NCBI RefSeq assembly: GCF_047872805.1
Contig: NZ_JBLQUK010000003.1
Coordinates: 62,001-126,000 of the forward strand
Direction: 5' to 3'
DNA length: 64,000 nt
Source: Erythrobacter sp047872805
GTDB taxonomy: Bacteria; Pseudomonadota; Alphaproteobacteria; Sphingomonadales; Sphingomonadaceae
A program made the position numbers and the translations under genes. The first letter of the stretch is position 1; every line of letters begins with the position of its first letter. Below the pieces are notes generated by a model. The model worked only from the letters and a program-made list of their open reading frames with translations. It searched no databases and was not told the origin of the DNA. This document shows positions 58,870 through 64,000 of the stretch, one piece after another.

Positions 58870-60279
58870 CTATTCGGCCGCCTGCACCACCAGCAATTGC
58901 GCTGCGGCTGCCTTTTCCGCCTGAAACAACAGCCAGCCCAGCCACGCTGCAATGCCCGACATCGCAGCGGCCAGCAGCAATTGTTCGACCACCGGTATGC
59001 CAAGTGTGGTCAGCCCGATGGCGAGCACCGATCCCACCACCATCGCCAATGAATTGACGATATTGTTCGCGGCAATCGTGCGGCTGGCCGCGTCATGCGC
59101 GCAGCGGGTGGTGAGAAACGCATAAAGCGGCACCACGAAAAATCCGCCCGCAGTCGAAATGCCCAGCAGCATCAGCGACAGCGGGATCGCCAGCGGCTCC
59201 AATATCCATGCCTCAATCGGCAGCAATTCCCCGCCCGCATTGGGCGTCCATGCTTTAGCCACGAGGTAAAATCCGAACACGAATCCGCCCATAATAACCA
59301 CCGAAACCGGGGAATAGCGCGCGGACACTTCGCCTTTGAGCAAGGCGTTGACCCCGACCGACCCGACGGCAATGCCAATCGAGAAAATCACCAGAAACAG
59401 GCTCGCCACTTCCTTGCTGGCGAGCAATTGGTTCTTGGCCAGCGGGGGGAACTGGATGAACAACACCGCACCAATCGTCCAGAAAAAGCTGATGGCGACA
59501 ATCGCCAGCCAGATTTCGCGGTTGTGCATGGTGTCGCGCACCAGTTTCCAGCTCATCACCACCTGATCGGCAATCGCCACCGGGGCGTATCCCAGCCAGC
59601 GCATGACCGGATTGCGGACCTTTTTGGCATAGGGTTCGAGCAGCGGGTAATGCATCTCATAATCGCTTTGCGGCGGCGCGTCGGGCACAAATCGGCTGAC
59701 GAAATATCCGGCAAAGGCGGTCAGCACCACCAGCACCATCGCCACCTCCACCGCAATAAAGCCCGCCAGGATCGTGCCGGTCAGGATCGCAATATAGGTT
59801 CCCGCCTCGACCAGTCCGGTGCCAGGCAGGACCTCTTCGCGGCGCAGATGCTGCGGCAGGATTGCGTATTTGATCGGCCCCAGAAATGTCGATTGTGCCG
59901 CCGCCAGGAACACCACGAACAGCAATAGCGGGATGGCGACAGTTTCCACCATGATCCCCTGCCACGCCATGAACAATCCGATTGCCCCCAGCGTCGCCCA
60001 GCCGATCTCGCAGATTTTGACGGTGCGGATTATCATGGCTTTGTCGCGCGTATCGGCGAGCTGCCCGGCCAGCGCCGACAACACGACAAAGGGCACGATG
60101 AAAATGACCGAGGCTAGGCCGCTGAACAGCGCCTCTTGCTGTTCGTCATTATAGACCGAATAAACGACAAACAGCACCAGCGCGGTCTTGTAGAGATTGT
60201 CGTTAAAGGCGTTGAAAAACTGCGTCACCATGAGCGGCAAAAATCGCCTTTGGCGCAACAGGTGCGTCGTGGTTGTCAT
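58870..60279 (-). CDS. MFS transporter, LplT/lysophospholipid transporter-like
   Basis: A 469-residue major facilitator protein with about 12 helices. The N-terminal motif FFNAFNDNLYKTALVLFVV and AGQLADTRDKAMIIR (loop 2-3) are close to LplT, which flips lysophospholipids for re-acylation. In many bacteria LplT is fused or paired with an acyltransferase; none is adjacent here. Substrate is therefore tentative. The start ATG complementary to 60277-60279 is used; a longer start lies in non-family sequence. Confidence 0.85.
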   Translation of the reverse strand: MTTTTHLLRQRRFLPLMVTQFFNAFNDNLYKTALVLFVVYSVYNDEQQEALFSGLASVIFIVPFVVLSALAGQLADTRDKAMIIRTVKICEIGWATLGAIGLFMAWQGIMVETVAIPLLLFVVFLAAAQSTFLGPIKYAILPQHLRREEVLPGTGLVEAGTYIAILTGTILAGFIAVEVAMVLVVLTAFAGYFVSRFVPDAPPQSDYEMHYPLLEPYAKKVRNPVMRWLGYAPVAIADQVVMSWKLVRDTMHNREIWLAIVAISFFWTIGAVLFIQFPPLAKNQLLASKEVASLFLVIFSIGIAVGSVGVNALLKGEVSARYSPVSVVIMGGFVFGFYLVAKAWTPNAGGELLPIEAWILEPLAIPLSLMLLGISTAGGFFVVPLYAFLTTRCAHDAASRTIAANNIVNSLAMVVGSVLAIGLTTLGIPVVEQLLLAAAMSGIAAWLGWLLFQAEKAAAAQLLVVQAAE

Positions 60280-60413
60280 GCGGAAATCGGCGCCCGGCAG
60301 TTTTGCATCAGGCCGCTGACATAGCGCACGTTCCAAAGCGCACAAGTCCTGTGCATCGATTGCACGGTTAGGGTTTGGCTTGTCGGCGCGCCGCGCTATG
60401 GCGGCAGGCAGCC

Positions 60414-61022
60414 ATGTTGACGCTACCGAACATTCTTACGCTGTCGCGTATTTTTGCGGTCCCGCTGCTGGGATTTTTCCTGTGGTGGCCGGGTTGGCAG
60501 CTCGGCTATCTGATCGGCTTTGTGCTCTATTGCATTATCGCGCTCACTGATTTTCTCGATGGCTATCTGGCGCGCGCGCAGGGGACGGTATCGAAACTGG
60601 GCATCTTCCTCGATCCGATTGCGGACAAGATCATGGTGGCGGCGGTCATCCTGATCCTGACCGCGCAGGGTTATCTGCGCGGGCCCTATGTTGGCGATGC
60701 TCACGTGATCGCCGGGCTGGTGATCCTGATCCGCGAAATTGCCGTGTCGGGCTTGCGCGAATTTCTGGGCGGGATTCAAGTGTCGGTGCCGGTCTCGCGG
60801 CTCGCCAAATGGAAAACGACGCTGCAATTGGTCGCGCTCGGCGCGCTGATCCTGGGCGGCGCGGTGCATGGTCAGCCGTGCCAGTCGGTGGGCGATATGT
60901 GCCAGACCTTCGCCGAAAGCTGGGTGCATGTCGTCGGACTTGCCTGTCTGTGGGCGGCGGCGGTGCTGACCTGCGTGACGGGGTGGGATTACTTGCGGGT
61001 TGGCCTAAAACACATGGAGTGA
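60414..61022 (+). CDS. pgsA: CDP-diacylglycerol-glycerol-3-phosphate 3-phosphatidyltransferase
   Basis: A 202-residue integral membrane enzyme that makes phosphatidylglycerol phosphate. The CDP-alcohol phosphatidyltransferase motif is complete in DFLDGYLARAQGTVSKLG and FLDPIADK. LTLPNILTLSRIFAVPLL at the start is typical of PgsA. ATG 60414 is used. It converges with the TPR-sulfotransferase gene, nine bases apart. With cdsA, pssA and psd it completes much of the phospholipid pathway. Confidence 0.95.
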   Translation: MLTLPNILTLSRIFAVPLLGFFLWWPGWQLGYLIGFVLYCIIALTDFLDGYLARAQGTVSKLGIFLDPIADKIMVAAVILILTAQGYLRGPYVGDAHVIAGLVILIREIAVSGLREFLGGIQVSVPVSRLAKWKTTLQLVALGALILGGAVHGQPCQSVGDMCQTFAESWVHVVGLACLWAAAVLTCVTGWDYLRVGLKHME

Positions 61023-61031
61023 CCGGGCAAT

Positions 61032-63008
61032 TTACCCCGCTTCGCCCAAGGCCGCTTTCAATTCATCCAGCCACGGCTCAAACGGTTTCCACGCATCCTG
61101 CCCCTTGCGGTTGATTGGCTGCCGCACCTGTTCGCTCGATGCGGTGCGCACCGCGCGGGGCGTCGTGTGAAAGTCGAGGCATTGCTGTTCAAATGGCAAC
61201 CCCAGAAAATCGAGCATCCGCCGGGTCTGCCCTTCGAGATCGTCGAGCACGTCCTCATGCGCTACGCGCAGCACCTTGCCCGGCAGCACCCGATCCCAAT
61301 GCTCCATCAATTGCACATAGTCGGCATAATATCGCCCGATTTCGGTCAGGCCATAGGTGAATTCCTGCCCTTCGGCGAACAACTGCTTGAAGCCGGAAAA
61401 ACAGCAATCCATCGGCGCGCGGCGTGCATCGATGATCTTGGCATGCGGCAGGATCAGATGGATCAGCCCGATGTGGCGGAAATTGTTGGGCATCTTGTCG
61501 ATGAAGAACGGCGCACCGGCGCGGTGGATGCTTGTGTCTTGGATGAACTGCTCGCCGAATTTCGCCAGTTGTTCGCCTGTCAGATCATGCAGGATTTGCG
61601 GATAGCGCGGATGCCCCGCCTTGCGCCCACGCAGTCGGTGCGCGAGCGCGAGGATATTGGGCAGCTCCAGCGTCCCATCAATTTGTGAATGGCTTGCGAG
61701 GATTTGTTCAAGCAATGTCGATCCTGCGCGCGGCAGGCCAAGGATGAATATCGGATCGGGGGCAGCATGGCCCTGGCCCGCATGTTTTTCAAACAATTCG
61801 GGGGTGCAGAATTGCTCCTGCCGCGCCAGTTCCCTGGTCATGGCATCGGCGCTGTAACGGGTTTGCGCGCGCTTCATTGCATTGCCCTGATCATAATGGC
61901 GGAAGCTGGCTTCGTAATCGCCTTCGTCTTCCAGTGCCTTCGCCAGCGCAAAATTGACATGCACGCGGTCCATAAAGGGTATCTCGCTGCGCGCGGCAAG
62001 GTGCTGCATCTGGTCAATCTCGGCACCTGAAAAGCGGTAGGTTTTCAGATTGGCCAGCGCATACCACGCATCGCCGTGATCGGGTTTTGCCGCGATTGCC
62101 GCGCGGTAACTGGCTTCGGCTTCGGCGCGGTCGCCCTTGGTTTTGAGCGCGTGGCCCCGGCTGGTCAGGCTGGCGGGATCGTTCGGCAATTTTTTCAGCA
62201 CCGTGCCAAACAGCGCCAGCCCGCGTTCGTAATCGCCCATCTGGATGCATTCGATCGCCAGCCGCGATTGGAACAGCGGATTTTCCGGGTCGCGCTCGAT
62301 CAGCAATTCGGCCTGTGCCAGCGCCTCCGCCGATTTCTGGCGCCGTCGCAGCGCGTCGATATAATCCAGCCGCAATTGCACATCGTCCGGGGCAAAACTG
62401 ACCGCGCTTTCGAGCAGAAATTCCGCATCGTCGAGCACGCCGAACTCAATGCCGATCTTGGCCAGCAGCCGCATCGCTTCGACGTGGTGCTTGTCGCGGG
62501 CAGGGTTGCGGCGCAGGAAATGGCGGCAGATTTCCTCTGCCCGCGCCAGCCGTCCCTCCGCCAGATGATTGGTAACCGCGATCAGTTCCTGTGGGAGCGC
62601 GGCCAGACGTTGATGCTGCGCAGTGGCAGTCCCAGCCTCGGCATGGTTCCCCGCCGCCCCTTGCAACCGCGCCAGTTCACGCCAGCTTGCCGTCAGCGCG
62701 GGGTTATAACGGACCGCGCGGGTAAAGGCTGAAAGCGCCCCCTGCGCATCCGAGCGGGCAATCGCCAGGTGCCCCTGTTCCTGCCACGCGCGGCCATATT
62801 CGGGCATCGCGCTATGGAGCGCGGCGAGATAATCCTGCGCTTTGTCGGTATCTTTGCAATAACGCGCCGCGACCGCTGCCAAATACAGCGCCTCTCCATC
62901 ATCGGGCGCACCGTCCAGCACCGCCTGCGCTAATTCCAGCGCGGCAGCATACTGCCCTGCTTGCAAGGTGGTTTGCGCTTGTTTGAGGTGATCCTGGCGT
63001 GTTGTCAT
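61032..63008 (-). CDS. TPR-repeat sulfotransferase family protein
   Basis: A 658-residue protein with N-terminal TPR repeats (about 5-390) and a C-terminal sulfotransferase domain. The phosphosulfate-binding loop FILGLPRAGSTLLEQ lies near residue 418, and a later region has VLRVAHEDVLDDLEGQTRRML. Sulfotransferases move sulfate from PAPS to a hydroxyl or amine; the acceptor is unknown. TPR-sulfotransferase genes often sit next to TonB-dependent receptors in sphingomonads (family knowledge), as here, 70 bases downstream of one on the same strand. ATG is the complement of 63006-63008. Confidence 0.85.
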   Translation of the reverse strand: MTTRQDHLKQAQTTLQAGQYAAALELAQAVLDGAPDDGEALYLAAVAARYCKDTDKAQDYLAALHSAMPEYGRAWQEQGHLAIARSDAQGALSAFTRAVRYNPALTASWRELARLQGAAGNHAEAGTATAQHQRLAALPQELIAVTNHLAEGRLARAEEICRHFLRRNPARDKHHVEAMRLLAKIGIEFGVLDDAEFLLESAVSFAPDDVQLRLDYIDALRRRQKSAEALAQAELLIERDPENPLFQSRLAIECIQMGDYERGLALFGTVLKKLPNDPASLTSRGHALKTKGDRAEAEASYRAAIAAKPDHGDAWYALANLKTYRFSGAEIDQMQHLAARSEIPFMDRVHVNFALAKALEDEGDYEASFRHYDQGNAMKRAQTRYSADAMTRELARQEQFCTPELFEKHAGQGHAAPDPIFILGLPRAGSTLLEQILASHSQIDGTLELPNILALAHRLRGRKAGHPRYPQILHDLTGEQLAKFGEQFIQDTSIHRAGAPFFIDKMPNNFRHIGLIHLILPHAKIIDARRAPMDCCFSGFKQLFAEGQEFTYGLTEIGRYYADYVQLMEHWDRVLPGKVLRVAHEDVLDDLEGQTRRMLDFLGLPFEQQCLDFHTTPRAVRTASSEQVRQPINRKGQDAWKPFEPWLDELKAALGEAG

Positions 63009-63078
63009 GGTCTGCAATCGCAAAGCGGCGGGAGAAGCCCCTGCCTCCCCCGCCGCCTGATGGATAGGGCGGTTTCGA

Positions 63079-64000
63079 TCAATAGTCGAACGAGACCCGC
63101 ATCCCCACCGTTAACGGACGATTGGTAACGATGCGTTCGCGGTCATAGCTGAAATTGCCGGAAATCTCGGCGCGTTCGTCCGAAAGGTTTTCGCCAAACA
63201 CCTCGAGCCGCCACTGATCTTTCTTCACCCCCACCGCGAGATCAAACAGGGTGTAGCTGTTGAGCTTTATCCGGTTGATTTCGATTATGTCGGTGAACTT
63301 CGACGAAGAATAGCTGACCTGCGGCTGGATATAGGCCATCAACCTGTTTGGCAGGTCCCATTCGTAGCGGGCGCGAATATTGCCCTGAAATCCGGGCGCA
63401 TAGGCCAATTCCTTGCCCTCTATCACGTCGTTGGTGGGGATCAGCACCTCGGTGATTTCGGTATCGAGCACCGAGAACGCGCCAGCAATCGTTAGCCCCG
63501 GCGTGCTGTATGGCGCGATCGTGAAGTCAGCTTCGAGCCCGTAAATCTCTGCATTCGCCGCGTTGGAGGAGAAAAACAGATTGGTGATCGAAGGGTCGAA
63601 TATCTGCGTCTGCAGATTTGAGATGTCGACAAAGAATGCCGATCCGTTGAAGCGGAATTGGCCGTTTATCAGGTCCATTTTCCAGCCCAGTTCGTAATTC
63701 TTCACTTCGTCGGTTTCGACCGTGAAGGGCACCACAAAGGCACCGTCTTGCGACACTGCGCCGCCGGGCCGGTTCAGCAGGCCGGGGCGGAAACCTTCGG
63801 AATAGGTCGCGTAGAACAACAGGTCGGGCGTCGGGGTCAGCGTCATCGTGCCCTTGTAGATCACGCCATCGGTCGAAGCGGTGTCGGGCGCGCGCACAGC
63901 GTTGAACACCTGCTGTGCCTGCGACGCGGAAAGCCCGGCAGCCTGAATATCGGCGAGACTGTCGTTCAGGTCGAACGTTTGACGCAGCGACGCGTCGCAC
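63079..64000 (-). CDS. TonB-dependent outer membrane receptor (C-terminal part, cut by window edge)
   Basis: The last 307 residues of a TonB-dependent receptor barrel; the N-terminus lies beyond the right edge. Features include the alternating strands of a 22-strand barrel, ATYSEGFRPGLLNRPGG, NYELGWKMDLI, ARYEWDLPNRL and the C-terminal VGMRVSFDY with terminal Tyr. The SEGFRPG and YELGWK segments are typical of sphingomonad receptors for carbohydrates or other nutrients, but the ligand cannot be told. It is upstream of the TPR-sulfotransferase gene on the same strand. Confidence 0.92.
   Translation of the reverse strand, partial: CDASLRQTFDLNDSLADIQAAGLSASQAQQVFNAVRAPDTASTDGVIYKGTMTLTPTPDLLFYATYSEGFRPGLLNRPGGAVSQDGAFVVPFTVETDEVKNYELGWKMDLINGQFRFNGSAFFVDISNLQTQIFDPSITNLFFSSNAANAEIYGLEADFTIAPYSTPGLTIAGAFSVLDTEITEVLIPTNDVIEGKELAYAPGFQGNIRARYEWDLPNRLMAYIQPQVSYSSSKFTDIIEINRIKLNSYTLFDLAVGVKKDQWRLEVFGENLSDERAEISGNFSYDRERIVTNRPLTVGMRVSFDY

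Overview
The window is a stretch of chromosome from an alphaproteobacterium of the order Sphingomonadales, most likely an Erythrobacteraceae-type marine sphingomonad. This rests on the GC-rich coding sequence and family-typical proteins, and on several layouts: SRP RNA-dnaX-ybaB, rpsB-tsf-pyrH-frr-uppS-cdsA-dxr-rseP-bamA-ompH-fabZ, and a ccmCDEFGHI cluster. It also carries alphaproteobacterial regulatory motifs: GTTC-N7-GTTC LexA boxes, a GGAAC-N17-CGTT EcfG promoter and a TTAA-N7-TTAA CtrA-type site. lpxD, lpxA and lpxB are absent next to fabZ, and an Aur1/PAP2-like lipid enzyme is present. Both fit sphingomonads, which carry glycosphingolipids instead of LPS. No phage, insertion sequence, CRISPR array or plasmid function was seen.

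Layout. 1-8.3 kb: the start of an ABC-F ATPase, a SIMPL-domain protein, a PepSY protein with an OmpR-type two-component pair, chorismate mutase, a long-chain polyprenyl diphosphate synthase, HrpB helicase and an NDUFS4-like complex I subunit. 8.4-14.3 kb: SRP RNA, dnaX, ybaB, an AT-rich DUF2513 gene where recR is often found, lon and an HU gene with strong terminators. 14.3-21.9 kb: a lipoprotein, RlmB-type methyltransferase, tRNA-Tyr, then the most unusual block. That block holds a methyltransferase-like/TPR/phytanoyl-CoA-dioxygenase fusion, a Lys/Ser/Thr/Gly-repeat PEP-CTERM protein and a TPR lipoprotein, followed by a tautomerase and an SDR. 22-26.4 kb: lipid metabolism (FabH-like synthase, Aur1-like PAP2 enzyme, psd, pssA) and a small membrane protein behind three perfect LexA boxes.

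26.7-39.4 kb: translation, isoprenoid and envelope biogenesis genes in near-continuous order, broken only by an opposing metallophosphoesterase. 39.4-48.9 kb: a 2OG-Fe(II) oxygenase, tRNA-His, leucine dehydrogenase, cytochrome c maturation genes and the potassium transporter kup. 49-56 kb, minus strand: M24 peptidase, ispZ, ftsY, mtaB, dapF and a GGDEF-EAL protein. 56-64 kb: an EVE protein, an EcfG-controlled CsbD protein, a ThDP enzyme, a small protein behind a CtrA-type site, an LplT-like MFS transporter, pgsA, a TPR-sulfotransferase and the end of a TonB-dependent receptor.

Most of the window is housekeeping. Phospholipid synthesis is well represented (cdsA, pssA, psd, pgsA), as are the isoprenoid route (dxr, uppS, polyprenyl synthase) and envelope assembly (bamA, ompH, rseP). 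The best candidates for undescribed biology are the LexA-controlled 85-residue membrane protein at 26125-26382 and the fusion/PEP-CTERM block at 16.4-20.9 kb. All functional calls are motif-based readings of the translated sequence. No database search was run.
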